Shown here: in pieces, positions 6,702-12,242 of the stretch
How positions within the stretch are numbered: position 1 is the first letter of the stretch
Layout of the letters: each line of letters begins with the position of its first letter
Origin: DASQDN01 sp035630195
GTDB lineage: Bacteria > Acidobacteriota > Terriglobia > Bryobacterales > Bryobacteraceae
Direction: 5' to 3'
Length of the DNA stretch: 13,734 bases
Assembly (NCBI GenBank): GCA_035630195.1
Contig: DASQLD010000095.1
Span: 1-13,734, forward strand
Notes under the pieces: generated by a model
The model's database searches: none
What the model was told of the DNA's origin: nothing
Seen by the model: only the letters and a program-made list of their open reading frames with translations
Program-made: the position numbers and the translations under genes

Positions 6702-7742
6702 ATGCTAACGGAACAGCCTCACCGACGATTGAATCCTTTAACACGCGAATGGGTGCTGGTTTCACCCCATCGCACCCAGCGGCCGTGGCAAGGGCAGGTC
6801 GAAAAAAGCCCACAACCTACGCCGATTCACTACGATCCCACGTGTTATCTCTGTCCCGGCAACGCCCGGGCCGGTGGAGTCGAGAATCCGAATTACGAAA
6901 CAACCTTCGTTTTCGAAAACGACTTCGCTGCACTTAAACCCGCGATTCAGGTATTCGATTACGATCGAGAAGGCCTGCTTGTCGCCAAATCCGAGCCGGG
7001 CATCTGTCGCGTCGTCTGCTTTCTACCTGACCACAGCCTGACGGTGGCGCGCATGAAGGTCGAAGAAATACGCCGAGTGATTGACACTTGGACGGACCAA
7101 TATCTCGAACTTGGCGCCCACTCGACAATAAACTCCGTTCAGATCTTCGAGAACCGTGGCGAAATGATGGGCGCTAGCAACCCACATCCCCATTGCCAGA
7201 TCTGGTCGAACGAAACGCTACCGAACGAGCATGGGAAGGAATTGGGTTCGTTTCGCGATTACCGCGCTCATCGTGCGCGCTGCCTGCTTTGTGAATACAT
7301 AAACGTGGAGGAATCCGAGCGCAGCCGCATTGTATGTGAGAACGACGCTTTTCTAGCGGTCGTCCCCTTCTGGGCCGGATGGCCGTTTGAAACGCTAGTG
7401 ATGTCGAAACGCCATTTCGGGAGTTTCGAGCAGATGGACGATGCCGAGAAGAACGCGCTGGCAAGCCTGATGAAGCGTCTCACCACGCGCTACGACAACC
7501 TGTTCGAAACCTCGTTTCCATACACCATGGGTTTCCACCAACGACCGACGGACGGTCAGGCTCACGACGAATGGCACTTTCACGCTCACTACTACCCTCC
7601 GCTGCTTCGTTCGGCCACGGTACGTAAGTTCATGGTCGGTTACGAGCTTCTGGCGACCCCGCAGCGCGACATTACTCCGGAATCGGCTGCCCAGCGCTTG
7701 ACCGAACTGAGTGAAGAACACTACCTTGGCATTGAAGTATAA
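6702..7742 (+). CDS. galT: Galactose-1-phosphate uridylyltransferase
   Basis: GalT is the Leloir-pathway enzyme that moves UMP from UDP-glucose to galactose 1-phosphate. The 346-residue length fits class I enzymes. Zinc ligands are visible as C48 and C51 (CYLCPGN), H111 and H162; the nucleophilic His is H164 in NPHPHCQIW (160-168). The second metal site has H279, H294 and H296 in GFHQRP and HFHAHYYPP. One variation is Cys165 in place of the Gly usually found in HPHGQ. I chose the ATG at 6702 because MLTEQPHRRLNPLTREWVLV is a normal GalT N-terminus; no clear Shine-Dalgarno precedes it. No galK, galE or galM is adjacent, so it is an orphan Leloir gene here. Related HIT-superfamily nucleotidyltransferases such as ADP-glucose phosphorylase-like enzymes are the alternative. 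Confidence 0.88.
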   Translation: MLTEQPHRRLNPLTREWVLVSPHRTQRPWQGQVEKSPQPTPIHYDPTCYLCPGNARAGGVENPNYETTFVFENDFAALKPAIQVFDYDREGLLVAKSEPGICRVVCFLPDHSLTVARMKVEEIRRVIDTWTDQYLELGAHSTINSVQIFENRGEMMGASNPHPHCQIWSNETLPNEHGKELGSFRDYRAHRARCLLCEYINVEESERSRIVCENDAFLAVVPFWAGWPFETLVMSKRHFGSFEQMDDAEKNALASLMKRLTTRYDNLFETSFPYTMGFHQRPTDGQAHDEWHFHAHYYPPLLRSATVRKFMVGYELLATPQRDITPESAAQRLTELSEEHYLGIEV

Positions 7743-7743
7743 T

Positions 7744-7778
7744 TGGGTGGCGAAGTGTCGCAACTTCGCCCAAACCCA
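7744..7778 (+). terminator. Hairpin between galT and infA
   Basis: Starting 1 nt after the galT stop, TGGGT-GGCGAAGT pairs with ACTTCGCC-(CAA bulge)-ACCCA around a 6-nt loop GTCGCA, giving 8 uninterrupted base pairs plus 5 more after a 3-nt bulge. It is followed by TAACTTAAG rather than a U-run, so it may be a weak terminator, an mRNA 3'-end stabiliser, or an element in the infA leader. It ends 15 nt before the infA ATG. Confidence 0.5.
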
Positions 7779-7793
7779 TAACTTAAGAGGAAG

Positions 7794-8012
7794 ATGAGCA
7801 AAGAAGATTGTATTGAAGTGACGGGGACCGTAGTCGAGAAGTTCCCGAGTGGTTTGTTCAGTGTTCAGCTTGACGCCGACCGCACCGTTCTAGCCCACCT
7901 GGCCGGCAAACTTCGCCGCAACCGCATCCGGGTACTCGCCGGGGACCGCGTGACGATGGAGCTTTCCCCTTACGATCTCACCAAGGGCCGAATTACTTAT
8001 CGTCATAAATAG
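7794..8012 (+). CDS. infA: Translation initiation factor IF-1
   Basis: The 72-residue protein is the exact family length and is a single S1/OB-fold domain. Characteristic stretches are MSKEDCIEVTGTVVEK at the start, VLAHLAGKLRRNRIRVLAGD in the middle and the hallmark MELSPYDLTKGRITYRHK at the end. IF-1 occupies the 30S A site during initiation. AAGAGG lies just upstream, with short spacing (3 nt) to the ATG. The gene stands outside a ribosomal-protein operon, with galT before it and a Clp-like ATPase after it. Odd points are Cys6 where Ile or Val is usual, and the acidic-poor KFPSGLFSV loop instead of a PNAMFRV-type loop. Both suggest a divergent or second copy, as seen in phyla with several infA genes (inference). 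Confidence 0.95.
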   Translation: MSKEDCIEVTGTVVEKFPSGLFSVQLDADRTVLAHLAGKLRRNRIRVLAGDRVTMELSPYDLTKGRITYRHK

Positions 8013-8014
8013 CA

Positions 8015-8039
8015 CGCTTTTCAGCCGGCGTGAAAAGCG
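8015..8039 (+). terminator. Hairpin after infA, possible terminator
   Basis: CGCTTTTCA (8015-8023) pairs perfectly with TGAAAAGCG (8031-8039) around a 7-nt GC-rich loop, 2 nt after the infA stop. No U-run follows directly; a T-rich stretch (AAATTTTTCTTT) comes about 17 nt later. An alternative, mutually exclusive hairpin (CGGCG 8026-8030 with CGCCG 8038-8042) is possible. Confidence 0.5.
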
Positions 8040-8099
8040 CCGTTCACGAGTGTCGGAAATTTTTCTTTAAGCCCAGTTAACCCCCTCCTTTTCATCGTT

Positions 8100-8117
8100 T
8101 TGGCGTAATTGCGCCAA
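8100..8117 (+). promoter_or_regulatory. 18-bp near-perfect palindrome, candidate operator
   Basis: TTGGCG-TAATTG-CGCCAA has perfect 6-bp arms and an AATT centre; 16 of 18 positions are symmetric. It lies 69 bp upstream of the Clp-like ATPase start, in the only sizeable spacer of the window. It does not match CIRCE or other heat-shock operators I know. Otherwise the 8040-8161 stretch shows nothing I can name. Confidence 0.45.
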
Positions 8118-8161
8118 CCCAGTCCTTACGATATCCGCAGTGTTTCTCCGAATTTGGTTTT

Positions 8162-8179
8162 TATACTTGAGCCAAGGAG
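8162..8179 (+). promoter_or_regulatory. -10 box and Shine-Dalgarno for the Clp-like ATPase gene
   Basis: TATACT (8162-8167) is a good -10 hexamer without a clear -35 partner. AAGGAG (8174-8179) is a strong Shine-Dalgarno 6 nt before the GTG at 8186 and fixes that start. If the -10 is used, the leader is only about a dozen bases. Confidence 0.5.
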
Positions 8180-8185
8180 ATCGGC

Positions 8186-9217
8186 GTGATTTTAAGCAAC
8201 TCGCAGCCGCCACGAAAAATGAAGAAGAATAATAGCGGAGCTACGGAGATATTGACGAAACTGGCAGGCAAGGTGATCGGACAGCCGCAAGCGTTGTCTT
8301 CGATTGTTCCCTTCGTGCATATGTATAATGCGGGGCTGTCACCCGAAGGCCGCCCAGTCGGCGTCTTTTTGCTGCTCGGCCCCACCGGAACAGGCAAGAC
8401 CCGCACTGTAGAGGCGCTCGCAGAAGTCCTTCATGGTTCTCGCAAACACATGGTCCGCGTGGATTGCGGCGAGTATCAGTTGGATCATGAAGTCGCAAAG
8501 CTTATTGGCGCCCCTCCCGGCTATCTTGGACATCGCGAGACGCATCCGATCCTTACACAATCGAAGCTTGCCGCGGTCACCAGCGAAAAGAGCAGCCTGT
8601 CGATCATCCTCTTCGATGAAATCGAAAAGGCAGCGCCATCCTTGAATCGTCTTCTACTTGGTGTGTTGGACAAAGCCTCTTTGCGGCTCGGCGACAATAA
8701 TGTCGTGAACTTCGAGCGGTCCTTGATCTTCCTTACCAGCAACCTGGGCGCGCACGGCATGATGAAAGAACTTTCTCCGGGCTTCGGCTTCGCCTCCGAT
8801 CCCAACAGAGCGCCCGAGGCAGGACGTCTGGAGAACATCGCAATGGCCGCCGTTAGACGCAACTTCTCGCCGGAGTTCGTGAATCGAATCGACGCCGCGG
8901 TTACTTACCAACCGTTGTCGACGGACACATTGACCGAGATCCTCGCACAGCAACTGAATGAATTGCAGAACCACATCGAGAATCGTTTGGGTTCCAGAGG
9001 ATTCCGGCTGACCGTAACCGCCAGGGGCCGGGATTTCCTGTTGAAGGAAGGTTCTTCAGCAGAGTACGGCGCACGCGAGCTGAAACGCGCCATTCATCAA
9101 AAACTGACTCAGCCGCTTGCTGAGCTGGTCGTACTTGGGAGAGTCAAGCCGGGTGGGTCCGTTCGAGTCGATTACGACGAGAAGGTTGGCGAGCTGCGTT
9201 TGAAAGCAGCCGCCTAG
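8186..9217 (+). CDS. Stand-alone Clp-type AAA+ ATPase (single D2-like module)
   Basis: The 343-residue protein corresponds to just the second AAA+ ring and C-terminal domain of ClpA/ClpB/ClpC, with no N-domain, D1 ring or middle coiled coil. It has Walker A GPTGTGKT (65-72), an aromatic pore loop GYLG (112-115) in GAPPGYLGHRE, Walker B IILFDEIEKA (140-149), sensor 1 LTSN (183-186), arginine finger FVNRID (R234) and sensor 2 GARELKRAI (R297). All ATPase residues are intact, so it should hydrolyse ATP and may thread proteins. Residues 199-202 (GFGF) lie where ClpA/ClpC carry the IGF/VGF loop that docks on ClpP. No clpP, clpS or other proteostasis partner is adjacent. It follows infA after 173 bp with its own signals. 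A ClpX- or HslU-type identity is unlikely because there is no zinc-binding or I-domain. Confidence 0.85.
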   Translation: MILSNSQPPRKMKKNNSGATEILTKLAGKVIGQPQALSSIVPFVHMYNAGLSPEGRPVGVFLLLGPTGTGKTRTVEALAEVLHGSRKHMVRVDCGEYQLDHEVAKLIGAPPGYLGHRETHPILTQSKLAAVTSEKSSLSIILFDEIEKAAPSLNRLLLGVLDKASLRLGDNNVVNFERSLIFLTSNLGAHGMMKELSPGFGFASDPNRAPEAGRLENIAMAAVRRNFSPEFVNRIDAAVTYQPLSTDTLTEILAQQLNELQNHIENRLGSRGFRLTVTARGRDFLLKEGSSAEYGARELKRAIHQKLTQPLAELVVLGRVKPGGSVRVDYDEKVGELRLKAAA

Positions 9218-9231
9218 CTTAGCTAAACTGG

Positions 9232-10359
9232 CTATCTGCCGGTTTGTTGAAACCAGACGGTCTCCGCAAAGCTGCGGTTCTCTTTGAAGAACAATTCCAA
9301 TCGGAACCGCACTTCCGGGGCGATATTGGGATACATCGCAGTCCCGTTGCGCAGTTCTGCGAAACCAAGCTTTACTTCTTTGCTATTGGGGCCTTCCGTC
9401 ACCGTCAGCATGCCGTACATCGCTGCCTGGATCGCGGCCGAGTCGCGATTCCACTTAACCATCAAGCTGTTATCCGACGGCGAAACCTGCAGCTGAACAG
9501 AATACACATCCGCAGCTTGTCTTCCGCCGAAAGTCAGCGAATTGGCTGACCGCGCGCCAGCGTATTCATAACCACAAGCGGCCCCAAAAGCCAGCAACGC
9601 AAGGCTGAACGCCACCCAGGCAAGCCGCCGGCTCCACCCGGAGGATTCCTGGACGATGTGCTCGGCGAAAATCGGTCTCTCATACCGCAGAGGCGTTGGT
9701 TTCTCGGCCATCTTTGGCTTGTTCGCCACCACGACTTCGGTTTGTGAAGGTGGTGGATCGGGCGCGGGCACGGGCTCCGCCGCTTGAACGGGAGCAGATC
9801 CGCCGCGAGCTTTTTGTCGACCAGTAAACGTAAACTTGATCGGGGAGGAATCCGTTGCGAGCGCGCCTTTGTCTTGTAGAAAGATGGCTGCATCCGCTGC
9901 GCGGGTCGCGTATGGCTTGATGAGGAGCGCAACATCGATGGGATCTCGAAAGAACGCACGGAAAATCGCGGCGTCGTTTTCATCGAATGCAAACCCGTCG
10001 CGCGTGTGACTACGGAAGTAACCTACTGCGTAAAGCTCATGTTCGAGAGATGGCTGCCGGCGGGCAACTGCTTCCTTGAACTGTTGCCAGTCATTCGCCG
10101 AAAGCACGTAAGACGGTCCGGAGGCATACTCGCACGGAGAGACTTCAAAATCCTGGATATGAAGCACGGGCGGATTGGCTCGACGATCGATCTTTCCTAT
10201 CAGCAGGCCGCCCGTTTCGGTTCCGCGTCTGCGAGTAACTCCGAAACCCCGCATCACTTCGATGTTGATGCGCTCAATGACGCTGTGGTCCAACCGAATC
10301 TCCAGCGGCTTACCCGGAGGCGTCCAACTCAGAAATGTATTTACCTGTTCCGCCGACAC
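9232..10359 (-). CDS. Membrane-anchored JAB/MPN-like protein with degenerate JAMM motif
   Basis: Residues 20-165 look like a JAB1/MPN domain: ETGGLLIG at 48-55 supplies the conserved Glu (E48), and GYFRSHTRDGFAFDENDAAIF (113-133) aligns with the JAMM metal site H-S-H-x7-S-x2-D. Here the first His is Arg116 and the Ser is Asp126, while H118 and D129 remain, so canonical zinc peptidase activity is doubtful. A Pro/Ala-rich linker (about 184-225) leads to one membrane span (about 246-264) and a C-terminal beta-rich domain (275-375). Arg residues before the span suggest that the JAB domain is cytoplasmic and the last domain periplasmic. I chose GTG 10359; an in-frame GTG at 10407 would overlap rsmI. 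CATAAT ends 6 nt before GTG 10359. The gene converges on the Clp-like gene with a 14-bp gap. It resembles membrane JAB-like proteins that I recall as common in Acidobacteria. Confidence 0.72.
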   Translation of the reverse strand: MSAEQVNTFLSWTPPGKPLEIRLDHSVIERINIEVMRGFGVTRRRGTETGGLLIGKIDRRANPPVLHIQDFEVSPCEYASGPSYVLSANDWQQFKEAVARRQPSLEHELYAVGYFRSHTRDGFAFDENDAAIFRAFFRDPIDVALLIKPYATRAADAAIFLQDKGALATDSSPIKFTFTGRQKARGGSAPVQAAEPVPAPDPPPSQTEVVVANKPKMAEKPTPLRYERPIFAEHIVQESSGWSRRLAWVAFSLALLAFGAACGYEYAGARSANSLTFGGRQAADVYSVQLQVSPSDNSLMVKWNRDSAAIQAAMYGMLTVTEGPNSKEVKLGFAELRNGTAMYPNIAPEVRFRLELFFKENRSFAETVWFQQTGR

Positions 10360-10365
10360 TGCCCC

Positions 10366-10371
10366 ATTATG
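10366..10371 (-). promoter_or_regulatory. Candidate -10 box for the JAB-like gene
   Basis: On the minus strand CATAAT (5 of 6 to consensus) ends 6 nt before the GTG at 10359, predicting a leaderless or nearly leaderless mRNA. No clear -35 is seen. It sits inside the 17-bp gap to divergent rsmI. Confidence 0.35.
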
Positions 10372-10376
10372 GTAAC

Positions 10377-11195
10377 GTGAGCGGTTCTTTATTTCTTGTC
10401 GCAACACCCATCGGTAATCTTGAAGACATCACATTTCGAGCAGTCCGCACCCTTAAGGAAGTTGACCTGATCGCCTGCGAGGATACACGGCATACCCGTC
10501 GGCTGCTCGACCATTACGGGATAGAAAAGCCTGCCATCAGTTATCACGATCACAATGAAACCGATCGGGCGCGCTCTTTGGTGGAGCGTCTGCTCGCAGG
10601 ATCGAATATCGCTGTCGTCTCGGATGCGGGAACGCCGCTAATCTCAGATCCCGGTTATCGACTGGTCACTGCAGCGGTGGAAGCCGGGATTCGTGTGATC
10701 CCGATTCCCGGGCCTTCGGCTATCCTCGCCGCTCTGACGGCCTCAGGTCTCACGGTGGATTCGTTCTATTTCGGTGGGTTCGTTTCGCAAAAACAGTCTG
10801 CGCGATGCAAGTTGTTCGAGGCATTGGCCGATCTGGATTGCTCGCTGGTGTTTTACGAAGCGCCGCACCGCATTCTTGAAACGTTGCGTGATATCTCCGA
10901 GATCTACGGCAACCGGCAGATCGTCCTTACGCGCGAGTTGACAAAGATCCACGAGGAGTTCCTTCGCGGAACGGCTTTGGCTTTGCTTCGTAATCTGAGT
11001 GAGCGAGAATCAATCAAGGGAGAGATGACGATCGTGATCGGCAAGCCTTTGCCCCCGGCCCCTGATGACCGCCCCGTTCGAGAGGTGTTCGAAGGTTTTC
11101 TGTCTCAGGGACTGTCGAGGATGGACGCGATCAAGGCCACGGCGCGTCATCGAGGCGTGTCGAAACGAGAGATCTATGCCGCGCTCGAAACCTGA
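10377..11195 (+). CDS. rsmI: 16S rRNA (cytidine(1402)-2'-O)-methyltransferase
   Basis: RsmI uses SAM to methylate the ribose 2'-OH of C1402 in the 30S decoding centre. The 272-residue protein has the family's tetrapyrrole-methylase-fold signatures: VATPIGNLEDITFRA (8-22), ACEDTRHTRRLL (33-44), VSDAGTPLISDPG (81-93), IPGPSAILAAL (110-120) and FYEAPHRILETL (159-170). The C-terminal helical segment LSRMDAIKATARHRGVSKRE (246-265) is the expected small helical domain. GTG 10377 is chosen because the family begins just before LFLVATPIGNL; the in-frame ATG at 10335 would overlap the divergent gene. No Shine-Dalgarno is visible. The 3' end overlaps the next small gene by 20 bp. Confidence 0.93.
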   Translation: MSGSLFLVATPIGNLEDITFRAVRTLKEVDLIACEDTRHTRRLLDHYGIEKPAISYHDHNETDRARSLVERLLAGSNIAVVSDAGTPLISDPGYRLVTAAVEAGIRVIPIPGPSAILAALTASGLTVDSFYFGGFVSQKQSARCKLFEALADLDCSLVFYEAPHRILETLRDISEIYGNRQIVLTRELTKIHEEFLRGTALALLRNLSERESIKGEMTIVIGKPLPPAPDDRPVREVFEGFLSQGLSRMDAIKATARHRGVSKREIYAALET

Positions 11196-11406
11196 AGTTC
11201 GAAGCATCATAGCCGTCCTCTGCCTGGCGATCATTTTGCTTGCGGCGTGGTATCCGGCCGCATGTGTCGCGATTCTCCTACCAATCGTCATCTGGATTGG
11301 GTTCGTTTGGTCAGGGCGGGATGTCCGCCGAACCGTCAATCCACATCCCCAACTCGTACCTTTCCTAGCCATTCTTCCTTCCCGCGCTCCTCCGGCTCTG
11401 CTGTAG
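11176..11406 (+). CDS. Small hydrophobic membrane protein, unknown function
   Basis: This 76-residue open frame starts within the 3' end of rsmI (20-bp overlap, different frame), with GAGAG 6 nt before the ATG. It has a basic start (MPRSKPEVRS), then about 35 hydrophobic residues (11-45) that could form one long or two short membrane helices, and a Pro/Arg-rich tail (SGRDVRRT onward). I recognise no family. The overlap and ribosome-site-like sequence favour a real, translationally coupled gene. The tail has a low-quality composition, so it could also be a chance open frame. The 49 bp that follow, up to the brnA stop, are AT-rich and hold no gene. Confidence 0.5.
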   Translation: MPRSKPEVRSIIAVLCLAIILLAAWYPAACVAILLPIVIWIGFVWSGRDVRRTVNPHPQLVPFLAILPSRAPPALL

Positions 11407-11455
11407 TTTCCAAACGGCCATTTGGGCAAGCAAGAAAATAACCTAATACGTTTGC

Positions 11456-11755
11456 TTAGTCTTCTCGCTGACCCTTGTGCGCCTCGTAGTAATTCCGCAG
11501 CACGGCGTTCATTCGGGACAGGTGGCCGGAGCCCCGCGACTTGAACCAGGTGAGCACGTCGGGATCGACGCGCAGGTGAATGGACTGTTTCGGGTTACGG
11601 ATCGGAATCACGAGTTGGGCTTCGGTCCAGTCGAAGCTGCCGACGGGGAAACTGTCGGGATCAGACGCGGCGTTGCGCTCGATCTCCTCGTCCGTCATCG
11701 CGTCCAGGCGAGCCCAGTCAGTCAAGTCTTCGAGGACTGGATCGCCCAAGCGCAC
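11456..11755 (-). CDS. brnA: BrnA-type antitoxin
   Basis: BrnA neutralises the BrnT ribonuclease and represses the operon through its ribbon-helix-helix domain. The start GTG 11755 gives 99 residues. The region from TDWARLDAMTDEEIE (12-26) to FDWTEAQLVIPIRN (41-54) is typical of the linker and toxin-binding part of BrnA antitoxins. It is followed by the RHH strand KQSIHLRVDPDVLTWFKS (56-73) and the helix RMNAVLRNYYEAHK (81-94). The open frame extends back to an ATG at 11992, but that part is Ser/Lys/Ala-rich, lies out of frame inside brnT and looks like a shadow. The overlap with brnT is 38 bp, as expected for coupled translation. No strong Shine-Dalgarno marks the GTG, so the exact start is uncertain. 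Confidence 0.82.
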   Translation of the reverse strand: MRLGDPVLEDLTDWARLDAMTDEEIERNAASDPDSFPVGSFDWTEAQLVIPIRNPKQSIHLRVDPDVLTWFKSRGSGHLSRMNAVLRNYYEAHKGQRED

Positions 11756-11999
11756 GGTTGTAATCCGCTCTTTCTTCGCGGCTAGCGGACCGCGCCGAGA
11801 TGACCCGGCGTTTGCTGCCTCGCCAGCTCGCGACGACTGCGAGGATGCGGCCTTCGACTTCGCCGAAGGCGAGAGCTCGGATTTCTCGGCGGTAGAAGCG
11901 GAGGACTTCCACTGTCGGCTTTTCCCAGATCGTGCGGGCGATGTCGAAGTCGATGCCGTGCTTCTTGAGGTTACTTTGTCTTTTGTTTTCATGTAGCAC
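11718..11999 (-). CDS. brnT: BrnT-type ribonuclease toxin
   Basis: BrnT is a RelE-fold ribonuclease toxin of type II toxin-antitoxin systems. The 93-residue protein shows the family's ENKRQSNLKKHGIDF start (4-18), the central EVEGRILAVVASWR strands (47-60) and the diagnostic RRVISARSASREERADY helix (64-80). It precedes brnA, the usual toxin-first order. The GTG at 11999 comes immediately after an in-frame TAG, so the protein cannot start further upstream. BrnT proteins usually begin with a short strand such as F-E-W-D before E-x-K; here only Val-Leu-His remains, so the first strand is shortened. The toxin may still be active or may be weakened. A 13-residue tail after the last conserved helix overlaps the brnA start region. 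Confidence 0.82.
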   Translation of the reverse strand: MLHENKRQSNLKKHGIDFDIARTIWEKPTVEVLRFYRREIRALAFGEVEGRILAVVASWRGSKRRVISARSASREERADYNRALGRSSPRRLD

Positions 12000-12003
12000 C
12001 TAC

Positions 12004-12013
12004 TGTGTACACA
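12004..12013 (-). promoter_or_regulatory. Palindrome upstream of brnT, candidate BrnA operator
   Basis: TGTGTACACA is a perfect 10-bp palindrome starting 5 bp upstream of the brnT GTG. RHH antitoxins such as BrnA bind short palindromic or repeated sites over their own promoters, so this is a natural candidate. It also lies 37 bp upstream of the divergent small gene. Confidence 0.4.
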
Positions 12014-12040
12014 TGTTCGCAGAGCGAGGCAGCCAACTTT

Positions 12041-12046
12041 AGGAGG
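12041..12046 (+). promoter_or_regulatory. Perfect Shine-Dalgarno AGGAGG
   Basis: AGGAGG lies 4 nt before the GTG at 12051. It is the strongest ribosome-binding site in the window and the main evidence that the following 63-codon frame is translated. Confidence 0.7.
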
Positions 12047-12050
12047 ATAC

Positions 12051-12242
12051 GTGTCTAAGAAAAATCATGTTCTTAGAAAGTTGGTCCTGTGCGTTTCCCT
12101 GATCTTCGGAGCGATGATCGGTATTCCGATGCGCCCGGACAGGGTCGAGGAAACGCTCCGAAACATGAATCGGGTCAGGATCCAGCAAGCCGTTTCAACG
12201 ACTCGGTATAAGGGGCGCGTGCCACGCCGCGCTCGGTTATGA
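12051..12242 (+). CDS. Small secreted or membrane peptide, unknown function
   Basis: The 63-residue product starts at a GTG with a perfect Shine-Dalgarno. It has a basic N-terminus (MSKKNHVLRK), a hydrophobic stretch (11-24, LVLCVSLIFGAMIG), then PMRPDRVEETLRNMNRVRI (26-44), which looks like a short amphipathic helix, and a basic tail. The middle resembles short acidobacterial peptides that I recall only vaguely (PMxPEEIEELMRxMN-like), so the family link is tentative. Its last 68 bp run antisense into the 3' end of mtnA, which may explain the odd Arg-rich tail. It diverges from brnT with 51 bp between the starts. The function is unknown. Confidence 0.62.
   Translation: MSKKNHVLRKLVLCVSLIFGAMIGIPMRPDRVEETLRNMNRVRIQQAVSTTRYKGRVPRRARL

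Noticed and set aside
11428..11457. AAGCAA/TTGCTT inverted repeat after brnA as a terminator.
   Set aside because: The arms are only 6 bp with an 18-nt AT-rich loop, so the hairpin would be unstable.
11756..11992. 79-residue Ser/Lys-rich N-terminal extension of BrnA.
   Set aside because: It is out of frame inside brnT, has low-complexity composition unlike any BrnA, and a GTG at 11755 gives a normal-sized antitoxin.
11580..11996. Long plus-strand open frame opposite brnT/brnA.
   Set aside because: It is an antisense shadow with no family features and no ribosome-binding site; the minus-strand frames are clear BrnT and BrnA.
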